This document shows positions 24,697-35,832 of a stretch of 64,000 nucleotides of DNA, in pieces; position 1 is the stretch's first letter, and each line of letters starts with the position of its first letter. This DNA comes from Lysinibacillus xylanilyticus (GTDB taxonomy: Bacteria > Bacillota > Bacilli > Bacillales_A > Planococcaceae), in NCBI RefSeq assembly GCF_001708185.1, contig NZ_MDDN01000003.1:62001-126000 (forward strand). Reading direction: 5' to 3'. Made by a program: the position numbers and the translations under genes. The notes under the pieces were generated by a model. That model was not told the DNA's origin. It did no database searches and saw nothing but the letters and a program-made list of their open reading frames with translations.

Positions 24697-25773
24697 GTGA
24701 AACAACAAACAATCATTTTAACCGGTGGAGGGACAGCTGGTCATGTATCGCTCAATCAAGCGATACTCCCGTCTTTACTAGAACTAGGTTATGATGTCCA
24801 CTATATTGGGTCAGATCAGGGCATTGAAAAAGAATTAATAGGCGAGGCATTTCCTGATGTTCCGTTCTACGGTATTTCAAGTGGAAAATTGCGTCGTTAT
24901 TTCTCAATGAAAAATTTTACCGACCCATTTAAAGTGCTTGCTGGAATGATGCAGGCTTTTCGTATTATTAAAAAAGTGAAGCCACAAGTTATTTTTTCAA
25001 AAGGTGGCTTTGTTTCTGTACCCGTTGTCATGGCAGCGAAATTTGCTGGTGTGCCAGTGGTCATCCATGAATCAGATGTTACACCGGGCTTGGCCAATAA
25101 AATTGCGCTACCATTTGCATCACATATCTTTACAATTTTTGAAGAAACATTGCAACACTTACCGAAAGAAAAGGCAACTTGCACAGGCTCCATTATTCGT
25201 GAAGAATTATTTATGGGTGATCGAGCGGAAGGATTATCTCTCTGTGGCTTTACAACATTAAGACCTGTTCTTCTTGTAATGGGTGGGAGTTTAGGTTCAG
25301 TTGTTTTGAATGATGCACTTCGTCAAAATTTACCAGAGCTTGTCAAACAGTTTCAGATCATTCATTTGTGCGGTAAAGGAAATTATGATAAATCATTCGA
25401 GTCAATGTCTGGTTACAAGCAGTTCGAGTATGTAACAACAGAATTACCAGATTTATTACATGCGGCAGACTTTATCGTCTCACGTGCAGGCTCCAACTCG
25501 ATTTTTGAATTTTTAGCACTTCACAAGCCGATGTTGTTAGTGCCATTATCTGCACAAAAAAGTCGTGGTGATCAAATATTAAATGCCAACCTATTTAAAA
25601 GACAAGGTTATGCAGAAGTATTACAAGAGGAAGAGTTAACAAAGGAATCATTTAAAAAATCGGTGCATGTGTTAACGGAGCGCAAAGAAGAAATGGTTGC
25701 TACGATGCAAAAAACACAAAGACCTAAAACGCCAGAAGAAATGGCAAAAATGATTTTACAATATAAAAAGTAA
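24697..25773 (+). CDS. murG: MurG-type UDP-GlcNAc transferase
   Basis: Transfers GlcNAc to lipid I to form lipid II at the inner face of the membrane. 358 residues from GTG with GGAGAA 8 bases upstream. GT28 features: [18 protein letters not shown] at the N-terminus, [35 protein letters not shown] and [19 protein letters not shown]. It stands outside the division/cell-wall cluster as a single gene, like the extra murG of several Bacillus and Lysinibacillus, so it could be a paralog. Confidence 0.9.
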   Translation: MKQQTIILTGGGTAGHVSLNQAILPSLLELGYDVHYIGSDQGIEKELIGEAFPDVPFYGISSGKLRRYFSMKNFTDPFKVLAGMMQAFRIIKKVKPQVIFSKGGFVSVPVVMAAKFAGVPVVIHESDVTPGLANKIALPFASHIFTIFEETLQHLPKEKATCTGSIIREELFMGDRAEGLSLCGFTTLRPVLLVMGGSLGSVVLNDALRQNLPELVKQFQIIHLCGKGNYDKSFESMSGYKQFEYVTTELPDLLHAADFIVSRAGSNSIFEFLALHKPMLLVPLSAQKSRGDQILNANLFKRQGYAEVLQEEELTKESFKKSVHVLTERKEEMVATMQKTQRPKTPEEMAKMILQYKK

Positions 25774-25843
25774 GCTCTTTACTCGATATGCTTTAGCCAA
25801 TACCCACAAAATAGGGGCCTTGCTGCATGCAAAGCCCGAAAAT

Positions 25844-25887
25844 AAAAGCTATGTGCCTGTCATTACGACAGAACACATAGCTTTTTT
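25844..25887. terminator. Bidirectional terminator between murG and GNAT gene
   Basis: AAAAGCTATGTG pairs with CACATAGCTTTT and is followed by TTTT on the plus strand and a T-tract on the minus strand; it serves convergent genes. Confidence 0.85.
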
Positions 25888-25896
25888 ATTGGTAGA

Positions 25897-26445
25897 TTAC
25901 ATTGCTTGCTCTTCGCCTTCTTGCGTCTGATAGGCTGTTGTCAAATAGAACAAGTCTTTTGGAATTTTAAATAAATTAAATTGTGCTTCGCCTTTGTTTA
26001 CCTGTGCTAATAATGTCGGGTGATCTTCGTTTGCACAAACGACATAAGGTAGCTTTAAGGCTGCGCGCTGTGATTTTATATTTTCAACACGAATACGGAG
26101 AAATACCGTATGGAAGTTATAATCATAAAATAGTTCATTCAAAAAAAGCATTTTTGCCTTTTGGTTATATCCTTTACCTTGATAAGGGAGTCCAATCCAC
26201 GTTCCTAAAAAGCCTGCACCGTCCTCAACATCATGAATGCTAATGGTGCCGATTGGTTGACCCCAATCATCAGTAATGGTCCTAGAAATAGCGAGTCCCT
26301 TCGCTTCCTCTTCAATCAGTTGTTTTGTCATAAACCAGTATTCATCAGCTGACGTGGCTTTCTGACGGACAAATGGGAAAACAGAAGGGTGTGATAATAG
26401 CTCATAAAGCTCTGTACATTCATGAAGGTCTCGATGTTTAAGCAT
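25897..26445 (-). CDS. GNAT acetyltransferase, RimJ/RimL type
   Basis: 182 residues. RDLHECTELYELLSHPSVFPFV is the RimL-like start, AISRTITDDWGQPIGTISIH the central strands, and GTWIGLPYQGKGYNQKAKML the acetyl-CoA loop (Q-G-K-G-Y). AAAGGAGG lies before the ATG. Such enzymes acetylate ribosomal proteins or small molecules; the substrate is not known. It is a single gene, convergent with murG. Confidence 0.85.
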   Translation of the reverse strand: MLKHRDLHECTELYELLSHPSVFPFVRQKATSADEYWFMTKQLIEEEAKGLAISRTITDDWGQPIGTISIHDVEDGAGFLGTWIGLPYQGKGYNQKAKMLFLNELFYDYNFHTVFLRIRVENIKSQRAALKLPYVVCANEDHPTLLAQVNKGEAQFNLFKIPKDLFYLTTAYQTQEGEEQAM

Positions 26446-27183
26446 ACGAAACGCCTCCTTTACTAGGGTAGTTAAAACAATTCCGTTGAAACATAAAGAA
26501 GAAAACTACAATTCGTACTGGAATTAAAACCCAAAGAACTAGACGTTATAACTATGATATCCATAATTTCCCGCTGTCTTACTGATTTTTCGCCCATACC
26601 GAAAAAAGGCTAGTTTTTTTAATATAATATAACATTCTTACTGCTTTATGCAATCATTTTCCACGAAAAAACAAAAAATAAATATATTAGTCAGTAAATT
26701 CCGAAAGGTTGATTGTTATACACTAATTTTTAGGAGATTTAAGGCTAAAATAACAATTTTCTGTATAAAAATATTTAAATAGTGTTTCTTTAGAATTATA
26801 TTTTTTCTTCAAAAGAGGTAAAATATCAAAAAATACCCTGAAAAGGATACAATTTTTTCGGTTTGGAAAAGGTGATTCCTTGATAATATGTTATAATAGT
26901 AGTATTGATTTTTTGTATAAACAAACAATATTAATAAATTTTTTCAATCGTGTTGATTAGGAAAAAAATAGGTTTATTATGGAGTAATAAAAAGTTTTTT
27001 ATTGCTATTTTGAAATATATTCCTATTTTCAACTGATTGTAGCGTAGGGCTACTTGACTCCCATGGGAAAGCAAGTAGCCCGTACGAAAATCAGCACCTT
27101 CTAATTAATTAGGATGGATAAAAAATGGTTAATCAACACACTGAAATTTTATTTTTATATGATCGACTTATGGGGGTGACAGC
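26446..27183. other. 740-bp upstream region of the diguanylate cyclase gene
   Basis: AT-rich. TATGTTATAAT at 26887-26897 resembles an extended -10 promoter. GGGCTACTTG/CAAGTAGCCC at 27054-27086 is a perfect 10-bp hairpin without a T-run. A 24-codon frame from ATG 27125 (MVNQHTEILFLYDRLMGVTA...) overlaps the start of the cyclase and might be a leader peptide. Confidence 0.4.
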
Positions 27184-29211
27184 ATGGAATATCTTTTAAG
27201 TGAAGATTTTTTTAATGAATTGTTTATTGGCAAAGATTTTGTCTTTCTAATGAAACGAGTGGGAGACGATTATCAATATATTCGCTTAAATCAAGCAGCT
27301 CGAGCTTTGTTATCACATGAGGCGATTGGGAAAATGCTTTCTACATGTACCTCGAGTCGTAATTTTTCGATAATTCTAGAAAATTACCATCAAGCAATTG
27401 CGAAGCATAGTCAAGTTGATTATGTTGATTATGCTTATGTTAAATCTGAAGTTCGTAAATATGAGACATCTGTTCGTCCGTTTAAAAATAATAATGAAGA
27501 CTATATTTTAGCTATAACAAAAGAGATTCTTTATGATCGCAGTATTGAAGATAAGTTTTTATTTATGCGCTCAATGTTTGATCATGCCTTTTTTTCTACG
27601 GTCATCCTATCAGCTGAAGGAGCTATTTATGAAGTGAATTCCAGCTTCATGGAGGACTTTGATTTAGATAATGAAACGGTCAAACACAAATTATTCGTGG
27701 ATTTACCAATTGTTCCTAAAGATGAGGTAGAAAACATACAAAACTATTTACAAAGGGCAGCAATGGGCGAAAATATTGGAGAAAAACTTATCAAGCTTCA
27801 TACACTGGATAAAAAAGAGCGCACGTATTTACTTTCGCTCTCTCATTTGATGCAAGGAGATAACTCTTTCGCTATTTTTCTTATCATGCAGGATTTCACA
27901 CAATTCACTCAACAAAAAGCGGAGTTACGCTCAAAATCGCATGGTTTAGAGGTTTTTAAAGCTGCACTAAATTCTGCAACGTCTATTGCTGTTTTTGATA
28001 TGGATGGAAAAATTGTAGAAGTTAATGATCTATTTTTAAAAGCGTCTGGTTTCACGGCAGAAGAACTAATTGGTCAATCTTATCATTTAATCAAACCTCG
28101 ATATCATACGGAGGACTTCATACAATCGATTAATGCATCGGTTGGAGCGGGGGAAATTTGGCGAGGGGAATTGTGCTACCGTACAAAATATTACGCTGAT
28201 TACTGGGTAGAAGCAGCTATAGTTCCATTAAAAAATGAATTTGGCAAGACAGAACAGTATTTATCCATTAACTATGATATTACAGACAAGAAAAGAATGT
28301 TAACGGAATTGAAAAATATTGAACGAACATTTCGTCTCATAACAGAAAATACAAATGATTTGATTGTCATTACTAACGAGGATGGCATCATTATTTATGC
28401 TTCGCCATCCTATGAGATTTTCTTAGGGTACGAAAACGGAGAATTGCAAGGGCAGTTTTACAGTATTATGATCGAAGACGAAAGTAAGAAGGCGTGGCAA
28501 ACATTTCTAAATAATTATTCGGGTCAAACAGATACGCAGTTTGAGCTACTGCTTAAAGCAAAGGACGGTACGCCTGTTTGGACTGAAGGAAATGCAACAG
28601 TCGTACATGATCCTGAGCGCGAAAAAGTTTCACAAATTATGATGGTGTCCCGTGAAATAACCCGTCGTAAGGAGCGGGAGAGTGATCTATTATATTTAGC
28701 TTATCACGATACGTTAACACAGCTACCAAATCGTCGTTTTTTACAAAAGGAGTTCCCCAAATTACTGACACAAGCACAAGAACAACTTGTGTGTTTAGCT
28801 ATTCTCTATATCGATGGGGATGACTTTAAAAATGTTAATGATTGTTACGGCCATGATACAGGGGATGATTTTATCCAGAAGTTTGGCCAAGTTTTAAATA
28901 CTGCTGTACGTAGTCATGATTTAGTTATTCGCATTGGCGGCGATGAATTTATCATCGTCTTAACAGGTTTAACTCGGGATGATGACAAGAGGTATACTCA
29001 AATCATGCACATTTATAATCGCATCCGTAATGAACTAAAAAAAGGTTGGATCATCGAAAATCATCATTTTTCCCCAACTGCCTCTATTGGAATCGCTTAT
29101 TATCCGGATCACGGTACTACATTAAATGAATTGCTAGAAATAGCGGATCAAGCCTTATATAAAGCGAAGGAATTAGGGAAAAATAATTTCTATATTGCTG
29201 ATGCACATTAA
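27184..29211 (+). CDS. PAS-GGDEF diguanylate cyclase
   Basis: Makes the second messenger c-di-GMP from two GTP. 675 residues without membrane helices, so a cytosolic sensor. Four PAS-like segments at roughly 15-110, 125-245, 250-375 and 380-500 (for example AVFDMDGKIVEVNDLFLKAS and VITNEDGIIIYASPSYEIF). The catalytic domain starts at AYHDTLTQLPNRR and contains DGDDFKNVND and the intact RIGGDEF (GGDEF 585-589), preceded by RSHD, an RxxD product-inhibition site. GGGGGTGA lies before ATG. A terminator follows. The PAS ligands are unknown. Confidence 0.92.
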   Translation: MEYLLSEDFFNELFIGKDFVFLMKRVGDDYQYIRLNQAARALLSHEAIGKMLSTCTSSRNFSIILENYHQAIAKHSQVDYVDYAYVKSEVRKYETSVRPFKNNNEDYILAITKEILYDRSIEDKFLFMRSMFDHAFFSTVILSAEGAIYEVNSSFMEDFDLDNETVKHKLFVDLPIVPKDEVENIQNYLQRAAMGENIGEKLIKLHTLDKKERTYLLSLSHLMQGDNSFAIFLIMQDFTQFTQQKAELRSKSHGLEVFKAALNSATSIAVFDMDGKIVEVNDLFLKASGFTAEELIGQSYHLIKPRYHTEDFIQSINASVGAGEIWRGELCYRTKYYADYWVEAAIVPLKNEFGKTEQYLSINYDITDKKRMLTELKNIERTFRLITENTNDLIVITNEDGIIIYASPSYEIFLGYENGELQGQFYSIMIEDESKKAWQTFLNNYSGQTDTQFELLLKAKDGTPVWTEGNATVVHDPEREKVSQIMMVSREITRRKERESDLLYLAYHDTLTQLPNRRFLQKEFPKLLTQAQEQLVCLAILYIDGDDFKNVNDCYGHDTGDDFIQKFGQVLNTAVRSHDLVIRIGGDEFIIVLTGLTRDDDKRYTQIMHIYNRIRNELKKGWIIENHHFSPTASIGIAYYPDHGTTLNELLEIADQALYKAKELGKNNFYIADAH

Positions 29212-29257
29212 AAAAGTCTGTACAAACAAGTAATTGCTTGTGGTACAGACTTTTTGT
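29211..29257 (+). terminator. Rho-independent terminator of the GGDEF gene
   Basis: AAAAAGTCTGTAC pairs with GTACAGACTTTTT, with CAAG/CTTG inside. Confidence 0.85.
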
Positions 29258-29326
29258 TTGATGTTATGCTATAACAGTGCTAAGGAGGAAATCCTTATCG
29301 TTATTTTTAGAAAAGAAGGTGATGGA

Positions 29327-30001
29327 ATGCCTAAAAAGATACTTTTAGTGGAAGATGAGAAGCATATCGCGCGCTTTGTGGAGCTCGAATTAAAGCATGA
29401 GGGCTATGAAGTATTGGTCGCTTTTGATGGACGTGAAGGACTTGCACTGGCGTCATCTGAAAATTTTGATGTTCTGTTATTAGATGTTATGCTTCCGGGG
29501 ATAAATGGTATTGAGATTTGTCGCCGAATACGTACGCAATCAAAGGTACCAATTATATTGTTAACGGCACGAGATGCTGTGATGGATCGTGTAGCGGGCT
29601 TAGATGCCGGTGCAGATGACTACATAGTAAAACCATTTGCGATTGAAGAACTACTAGCAAGAATTCGGACTATTTTACGTCGGGTAACACCTGATGAAAA
29701 AAGTGCAGAATCATTATGTTTTCGTGATATCGAAATCGATATAGCGGCCTATGAAGTATCCGTGCAGGGGACTAAGCTTGATTTGACGAAAACGGAATAC
29801 GATTTACTTAAACTATTAATCGAGCATAAAAATAAAGTTTGTACACGAGAGCTCATTTTAACCTCTGTTTGGGGGTATGATACGGATATAGAGACAAATG
29901 TTGTAGATGTATATATCCGACATTTACGAACAAAACTACCGGGAGATATGAATGCCTATATAGAAACCGTTCGTGGGGTTGGGTACGTGATGCGTGAATG
30001 A
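29327..30001 (+). CDS. arlR: OmpR-family response regulator, ArlR-like
   Basis: 224-residue DNA-binding response regulator. Receiver domain: [16 protein letters not shown], phospho-acceptor Asp in [18 protein letters not shown], and Lys in IVKPF. The winged-helix C-terminus ends with [15 protein letters not shown] and [16 protein letters not shown] 29327 has GAAGGTGATGG upstream; the longer frame has none. Its stop overlaps the kinase start (ATGA). The order regulator-kinase-odhA-odhB equals the arlRS-odhAB order in Staphylococcus, so ArlR orthology is likely but inferred. Confidence 0.88.
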   Translation: MPKKILLVEDEKHIARFVELELKHEGYEVLVAFDGREGLALASSENFDVLLLDVMLPGINGIEICRRIRTQSKVPIILLTARDAVMDRVAGLDAGADDYIVKPFAIEELLARIRTILRRVTPDEKSAESLCFRDIEIDIAAYEVSVQGTKLDLTKTEYDLLKLLIEHKNKVCTRELILTSVWGYDTDIETNVVDVYIRHLRTKLPGDMNAYIETVRGVGYVMRE

Positions 30002-31383
30002 AAAGATTGAGAGATTATTTAGTTCATCAACCCTTACAAAGAAAATGGATGCTAACATCGAGTGCTGTAATATTTTTTAGCTATACGATTATTTGTATTG
30101 TCGTTTATATTTCGCTCCATACATGGCTATTACATGACGAGGAAAGTAAAATCAAACGGACAAGCGATGATTTGGTGTCTTTTTTAGAGTCACAAGGACC
30201 CAATCTTACAATTCAGCAAATTCAACAAAACACAGGGTTATTAAATTCCATTGTCGATCGTGATCAAACTGTTAGAGTGTTCAATTTAGATGGTGTAGAG
30301 ATTTTACGTATTAATAATGCTTCACAGGCTGCACCCATTACCTCAATGCAAGAAATTATGGAAGTGACGATTGATAATGAGGATGCCTTTGTCATAAATG
30401 TACCAATTCAGCTAGGTTTCTTTCAAGGCTATATTCAAATTATTCATCCACTGACAGGGTTCCAATCATTGATGCACTATTTATTAACGGCGATGCTTAT
30501 AGCAGGTTTAGGAGCATTGTTGTTATCAGCCTCGATAGGTTATTATCTTGCTAACTATTTAATGCAACCATTACATGCGTTACGTTCATCCATGAAAACT
30601 GTTATGGATAAGGGATTTAATGAGCCCATTCAATTAACGTACACTTCACATGATGAGATTGGTGATTTATTGAAGATGTACAATGCAATGATGGATGAAC
30701 TGCAAATTTCATTTACAAAACAACAGCAATTTGTCGCAGATGCTTCTCATGAGCTACGTACGCCAATTCAGGCAATCGAAGGACATCTCTCTCTATTGAA
30801 AAGATGGGGGAAGGATGATCCAGAAATTTTGGAAGAATCTATTGATACTTCCCTAACAGAAATTGCACGGATGCGTAAAATGATTGAAGAACTATTGGAG
30901 CTTGCACGTCGTGAAGAAAAAGATGACACGAGTGAGGCTGACGCAGTAACGGTTATTACAGGGGTAATAGAAGAGATACAATATCTTCACCCAGAAGCTC
31001 GAATAACGCTGTCGAAAAACGAAGAAATAGGTCATTTATTCATTACGGAAAATGCACTGAGTCAAATTGTTCGTAATATAATAGAAAACGCAATTCGTTA
31101 TTGTGAAATAATTCCGGAGATTCAAATTTCACTATCCGCTTCTGATAAGGAAGCATTGTTAAAAATAGAAGATAATGGAATTGGGATAGCGGAAGAAAAC
31201 ATTCCTTTCATTTTCGATCGCTTTTATCGAGTTGATGAGGCTAGAAATCGTCAAATAGGCGGTACGGGCTTAGGACTTAGTATTACCAAAATGTTGCTTG
31301 AAAAATATAATGGTACTGTAGAAGTCAAGAGTGAGAAAAACGTTGGAACCGTTTTCTTCTTAAAATTCCCGCTAAAATATTAA
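29998..31383 (+). CDS. arlS: Sensor histidine kinase, ArlS-like
   Basis: 461 residues. Two membrane helices (about 20-40 and 158-182) enclose an extracellular sensor of about 115 residues. A HAMP domain follows ([19 protein letters not shown]). H-box: [23 protein letters not shown]-binding: [14 protein letters not shown] (N box), [20 protein letters not shown] (G1/F) and [17 protein letters not shown] (G2). It overlaps the regulator by four bases and would phosphorylate it. In Staphylococcus ArlS responds to envelope and metal/oxidative cues; the signal here is unknown. Confidence 0.88.
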   Translation: MKRLRDYLVHQPLQRKWMLTSSAVIFFSYTIICIVVYISLHTWLLHDEESKIKRTSDDLVSFLESQGPNLTIQQIQQNTGLLNSIVDRDQTVRVFNLDGVEILRINNASQAAPITSMQEIMEVTIDNEDAFVINVPIQLGFFQGYIQIIHPLTGFQSLMHYLLTAMLIAGLGALLLSASIGYYLANYLMQPLHALRSSMKTVMDKGFNEPIQLTYTSHDEIGDLLKMYNAMMDELQISFTKQQQFVADASHELRTPIQAIEGHLSLLKRWGKDDPEILEESIDTSLTEIARMRKMIEELLELARREEKDDTSEADAVTVITGVIEEIQYLHPEARITLSKNEEIGHLFITENALSQIVRNIIENAIRYCEIIPEIQISLSASDKEALLKIEDNGIGIAEENIPFIFDRFYRVDEARNRQIGGTGLGLSITKMLLEKYNGTVEVKSEKNVGTVFFLKFPLKY

Positions 31384-31615
31384 GAAAAATCCACACTTTA
31401 TTTAATTATTTTAGCCTTTGCGAAAAAATTTGCTTAATTTGATAAAAAGAGTTGTATTTTTTGTGAAGAGTAGTAAGATTGAGATGGAAAAAACGTTCTT
31501 TAAATAATGGATAAGTTGTGTTAAACATCCTTTTAAAGAACAGAAAAATATTATATAATTAATTGCAATTTAATTAATGGAACTGCCGAAAGGCAAAATT
31601 TGGAGGTCATTTTTC

Positions 31616-34438
31616 ATGTCGAACAACGTTACAACTGTAAGTTCTCCATGGTCAGCTTTCTCTGGTCCTAACCTAGGATATGTGATGGAGCAATACGACT
31701 TATTCTTACAGTCTCCTGAAGAAGTAGAACCGGAGTTAGTATTATTATTCCAACAATTTGGTGCACCAGTAGTAGTTGAAGGTGAAGTAGCTGTAGCTAG
31801 TAATGCAGCAGCTCCTGCTGGCGATTACAAAAAAGTGTTAGCAGCTGTGAAACTAGCAGATGCAATTCGTACACACGGCCATTTAGCGGCAGATATTTAC
31901 CCTCTGAAAAACCGTGAACTACAAACAGCTCAAATTGAAGAAAGCGCGTTCAACTTAAGCGCTGCAGATTTAGCTGAAATTCCTGCAGCTGTCTTCTTCA
32001 AAGATGTGCCAGCAAACGTGAAAAATGGTAAGGATGCAATCGATTACTTAAAATCTGTTTATACAGAAAAAGTAGCATTTGAATATAATCACGTAGTAGC
32101 AACAGAAGAACGTGATTGGATTCAAGCACAAATTGAATCAGGTTCATTTAAACAAACATTAGCTTCTGATGAGAAAAAAGCATTATTAGACCGTTTAACT
32201 CGTGTTGAAAACTTCGAGAAGTTTATCCACAAAACTTTTGTAGGTCAAAAGCGTTTCTCTGGTGAAGGTTTAGATACTCAAATCGTTCTATTCGATGAAA
32301 TTTTAAAAACATCTGAAGCATATAACGTAGAAAAAGTACGTATTGGAATGGCTCACCGTGGTCGTTTAAATGTGTTAACACATATTTTAAATAAACCATA
32401 CGACATGATGTTCTCTGACTTTGCACACGTGTCTAATGAATTATTTTTACCAGAAGATGGTCGCCTTGAAATAACTAAAGGCTGGACAGGTGATGTAAAA
32501 TACCACATGGGTGCTTCTTACAACCGTGAATCTGGTATGAATGTTAAACTTGCTTACAACCCATCTCACTTAGAAGTAGGAAATCCAGTTGTTTTAGGTA
32601 CTACTCGTGGAGCACAAGATGATACTTCTAAGCCAGGGCAAGCGATTCATAACCGCACAAAAGGATTAGGTATTCTTGTACATGGTGACGCTGCATTCCC
32701 AGGTCAAGGGATCGTAACAGAAGTATTAAACTTTGCAAAAACAGAAGGGTTCACGACTGGTGGTACAATTCACATCATTGCTAACAACATGATTGGATTT
32801 ACAACTGAACTACAAGACTCTCGCTCATCTGTTTACTCTTCTGACCCTGCAAAAGGTTACGAAGTGCCAGTTGTGCACGTAAATGCAGATAGCCCTGAGT
32901 CAGTTGCTTTAGTAGGTCGTTTCGCAGCTAACTACCGTCAAAAATTCGGTAAGGATATCGTCGTAGACCTAATTGGTTATCGCCGTCACGGTCACAATGA
33001 AACGGATGATCCAACTGTTACAAACCCGGAAACATACAAATTAGTTGCTAAACATGAACCAGTTCGTGCTTTATATGGTGCACAATTAGCAGCTGAAGGT
33101 GTTGTTTCTGCTGCTGATGTAGCAGCTTTAGATACAGCTATCTATGCAGAAATGCAAGCAGCTTATGACCACGTAAAAGAAATGGCAGCTAAAGATGAGC
33201 ACAAACATCTAGAAATGCCAGAAGAATTAAAAGTGGAATTCCCACAAATTGACACAGCAGTTGGTGCGGAACGTTTAGAAAAAATTAATGAAGAGCTTTT
33301 AGTGTTTGAAGAAAACTTCGAACCACAGAAAAAACTTGGCAAAATTTTAGAAAAACGCCGTGATGCATTTGCTTCTGCAAAAATCGACTGGGGTCATGCA
33401 GAAACTTTAGCTTATGCAACAATTATCCAAGATGGCACACCAGTACGTTTTACAGGTCAAGATGCACAACGTGGTACGTTCTCTCAACGCCACTTAGTGT
33501 TACATGACAAAAACAATGGTAACTTATTCACGCCACTTCACCATATTTCAGGTGCAAATGCTTCATTTACAGTGCACAACTCTCCACTGACAGAAGCAGG
33601 GGTAGTAGGCTTTGAATATGGTTATAATTTAGAAAATGACCATGTATTATCAGTTTGGGAAGCTCAATTCGGTGACTTTGCAAACATGGCACAAGTAATG
33701 TTCGATAACTTTATTTCAGGTGCACGTGCTAAATGGGGTCAAAAATCTGGTTTAGTAATGCTTTTACCGCATGGTTATGAAGGTCAAGGGCCAGAACACT
33801 CATCTAGCCGTATGGAACGTTATTTACAAATGTCAGCTGAAAATAACTGGTTCGTTGCAAACTGTTCAAATGCAGGCAACTACTACCACTTATTACGTCG
33901 TCAAGCAGCATTATTAGGAACAGAAGGTGTTCGTCCGCTTGTAGTGGTATCACCTAAATTCCTACTTCGTCACCCATTAGCTGCTGCAAATGCTGATCAA
34001 TTAGCAAATGGCTCATTCCAAGAAGTAATTGAGCAACCTGGTCTAGGTTCAAAACCAGAAGCTGTTGAGCGCGTTGTATTAGGAACAGGTAAAGTAATGA
34101 TCGACATCGCAGACCGTATTAAAGACGGTGAAGGCTTCGATCACTTACACATTGTACGTGTAGAACAACTTTACCCATTCCCAAAAGAGCAAGTTGCTGG
34201 TATTATTGCTAAGTATCCTAACGTAAAAGAAGTTGTTTGGGTACAAGAAGAACCTAAAAACCAAGGTACTTGGAATTATGCATTAGAAACATTATATGAC
34301 CTTTCTGAAGGTAAAAAGTTACGTTATGTAGGTCGTCCTGCAATGAGCTCTACTTCTGAAGGTGATGCAGATTCTCATAAAGCAGCTCAAGCCGCACTTG
34401 TAGAAGAAGCAGTTGCTGAGCCTGTAAAAGTTAAATAA
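31616..34438 (+). CDS. odhA: 2-oxoglutarate dehydrogenase E1 component
   Basis: Thiamine-diphosphate enzyme that decarboxylates 2-oxoglutarate in the TCA cycle and passes the succinyl group to OdhB. 940 residues from ATG 31616 with GGAGG 8 bases upstream. Motifs: MAHRGRLNVLTHILNKPYD, HGDAAFPGQGIV (ThDP/Mg region), YRRHGHNETDDPT, FTGQDAQRGTFSQRH and HGYEGQGPEHSSSRMERYLQ. Codon use is that of a highly expressed gene. A hairpin separates it from odhB by 95 bases; both belong to one operon. Confidence 0.97.
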   Translation: MSNNVTTVSSPWSAFSGPNLGYVMEQYDLFLQSPEEVEPELVLLFQQFGAPVVVEGEVAVASNAAAPAGDYKKVLAAVKLADAIRTHGHLAADIYPLKNRELQTAQIEESAFNLSAADLAEIPAAVFFKDVPANVKNGKDAIDYLKSVYTEKVAFEYNHVVATEERDWIQAQIESGSFKQTLASDEKKALLDRLTRVENFEKFIHKTFVGQKRFSGEGLDTQIVLFDEILKTSEAYNVEKVRIGMAHRGRLNVLTHILNKPYDMMFSDFAHVSNELFLPEDGRLEITKGWTGDVKYHMGASYNRESGMNVKLAYNPSHLEVGNPVVLGTTRGAQDDTSKPGQAIHNRTKGLGILVHGDAAFPGQGIVTEVLNFAKTEGFTTGGTIHIIANNMIGFTTELQDSRSSVYSSDPAKGYEVPVVHVNADSPESVALVGRFAANYRQKFGKDIVVDLIGYRRHGHNETDDPTVTNPETYKLVAKHEPVRALYGAQLAAEGVVSAADVAALDTAIYAEMQAAYDHVKEMAAKDEHKHLEMPEELKVEFPQIDTAVGAERLEKINEELLVFEENFEPQKKLGKILEKRRDAFASAKIDWGHAETLAYATIIQDGTPVRFTGQDAQRGTFSQRHLVLHDKNNGNLFTPLHHISGANASFTVHNSPLTEAGVVGFEYGYNLENDHVLSVWEAQFGDFANMAQVMFDNFISGARAKWGQKSGLVMLLPHGYEGQGPEHSSSRMERYLQMSAENNWFVANCSNAGNYYHLLRRQAALLGTEGVRPLVVVSPKFLLRHPLAAANADQLANGSFQEVIEQPGLGSKPEAVERVVLGTGKVMIDIADRIKDGEGFDHLHIVRVEQLYPFPKEQVAGIIAKYPNVKEVVWVQEEPKNQGTWNYALETLYDLSEGKKLRYVGRPAMSSTSEGDADSHKAAQAALVEEAVAEPVKVK

Positions 34439-34462
34439 TCAATCACATAATAATTTTAAAAG

Positions 34463-34495
34463 CCGGGCTACTTGCTTAGGCAGTAGCCCTTTTAT
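34463..34495 (+). terminator. Intergenic hairpin between odhA and odhB
   Basis: GGGCTACT/AGTAGCCC with a short loop, followed by TTTTATG. It may be a partial terminator or processing site adjusting odhB level. Confidence 0.5.
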
Positions 34496-34533
34496 GTGCA
34501 CATAATGCACGTTAATCAAAGGAGGAAATGAAA

Positions 34534-35760
34534 GTGGCTGAAATTAAAGTCCCTGAATTAGCAGAATCGATTACAGAAGGTAGTATCGCACAGTGGGTAA
34601 AAAAAGTGGGCGATCGCGTTGAAAAAGGTGAATTCATCGTTGAACTTGAAACAGATAAAGTAAACGCTGAAATCATTTCTGAAGAAGCGGGTGTATTAAC
34701 TCAAATTTTAGCTGAAGAAGGCGATACAGTACTTGTAGGTCAAGTAATCGCAGTTGTAGAAGCTGGCGAAGGTGCAGCTCCAGCTCCTGTTGCAGCGGCT
34801 CCAGTTGAAGCAACACCAGCTCCAGCTCCAGCTCCTGTTGCAGCAGCTCCAGTTGTTGTAGAAACTTCTGGAGAGCGTGTAATCGCATCTCCAGCAGCAC
34901 GTAAACTTGCTCGTGAAAAAGGTATTGACCTTGCTGCTGTATCTCCAGTAGATCCACAAGGACGTGTACGTGTACAAGACGTTGCAGCTCATGGTACAGC
35001 TCCAGTAGCAGCACCACAAGCAGCTCCAGCAGCACCTAAAGCAGTTGCAGCTGTAGATGAATCACGTGTGACAGTTGAAAAAATGAGCCGTCGTCGCCAA
35101 ACAATTGCAAAACGCTTACTTGAAGTAAAACAATCTACTGCAATGTTAACAACATTTAACGAAGTAGATATGACAAACGTTATGGCATTACGTTCTCGTA
35201 AAAAAGACCAATTCTTCGAGTCAACTGGCTCTAAACTTGGTTTCATGTCATTCTTCACTAAAGCAGTAGTTGCTGCACTTAAAAAATATCCATATGTGAA
35301 CGCGCAAATCGTTGGTGACGAAATTCACTTAAACAACTTCTTTGATATCGGTGTAGCTGTATCAACAGAAGAAGGTTTAGTAGTACCAGTTGTACGTGAC
35401 GCTGACCGCAAAAACTTCGCTGAAATTGAAGATTCAATTGCAGACCTAGCGAAAAAAGCACGTGACAAAAAATTAGGTTTAGCAGATCTTTCAGGTGGCT
35501 CATTCACAATTACAAACGGTGGGGTATTCGGTTCATTAATGTCTACACCTATCATGAATGGTACACAAGCTGGTATCCTAGGTATGCACACAATCAAAAA
35601 ACGTCCAGTTGAAGTGAATGGTGAAGTAGAAATTCGCCCAATGATGTACTTAGCACTTTCTTATGACCACCGTATTATCGATGGTAAAGATTCTGTAGGT
35701 TTCCTTAAAACTGTAAAAGAATTACTTGAAAACCCAGAAGATTTATTATTAAATTCTTAA
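34534..35760 (+). CDS. odhB: Dihydrolipoamide succinyltransferase (E2 of OGDH)
   Basis: Core enzyme of the 2-oxoglutarate dehydrogenase complex. 408 residues. GTG 34534 is chosen because AGGAGG is 8 bases upstream and [20 protein letters not shown] matches the known start; ATG 34528 is too close. The lipoyl domain has Lys in [10 protein letters not shown], followed by an Ala/Pro linker. The peripheral-subunit-binding domain is [20 protein letters not shown]. The catalytic domain ends with [21 protein letters not shown] strong terminator follows. The alternating Ala/Pro codons cause long spurious minus-strand frames. Confidence 0.97.
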   Translation: MAEIKVPELAESITEGSIAQWVKKVGDRVEKGEFIVELETDKVNAEIISEEAGVLTQILAEEGDTVLVGQVIAVVEAGEGAAPAPVAAAPVEATPAPAPAPVAAAPVVVETSGERVIASPAARKLAREKGIDLAAVSPVDPQGRVRVQDVAAHGTAPVAAPQAAPAAPKAVAAVDESRVTVEKMSRRRQTIAKRLLEVKQSTAMLTTFNEVDMTNVMALRSRKKDQFFESTGSKLGFMSFFTKAVVAALKKYPYVNAQIVGDEIHLNNFFDIGVAVSTEEGLVVPVVRDADRKNFAEIEDSIADLAKKARDKKLGLADLSGGSFTITNGGVFGSLMSTPIMNGTQAGILGMHTIKKRPVEVNGEVEIRPMMYLALSYDHRIIDGKDSVGFLKTVKELLENPEDLLLNS

Positions 35761-35777
35761 TACCAAAATCATATTTA

Positions 35778-35809
35778 AACCCTGCGAACTTTGTTTCGCA
35801 GGGTTTTTT
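35778..35809 (+). terminator. Rho-independent terminator of odhAB
   Basis: ACCCTGCGAA pairs with TTCGCAGGGT, followed by TTTTT. Confidence 0.9.
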
Positions 35810-35832
35810 CTTTTTGTTGAACATTGAAGGGA

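Noticed and set aside
34673..35035. Leu/Gln-rich 120-codon and Trp/Ser/Cys-rich 103-codon minus-strand frames
   Set aside because: Antisense shadows of the Ala/Pro linker of OdhB.
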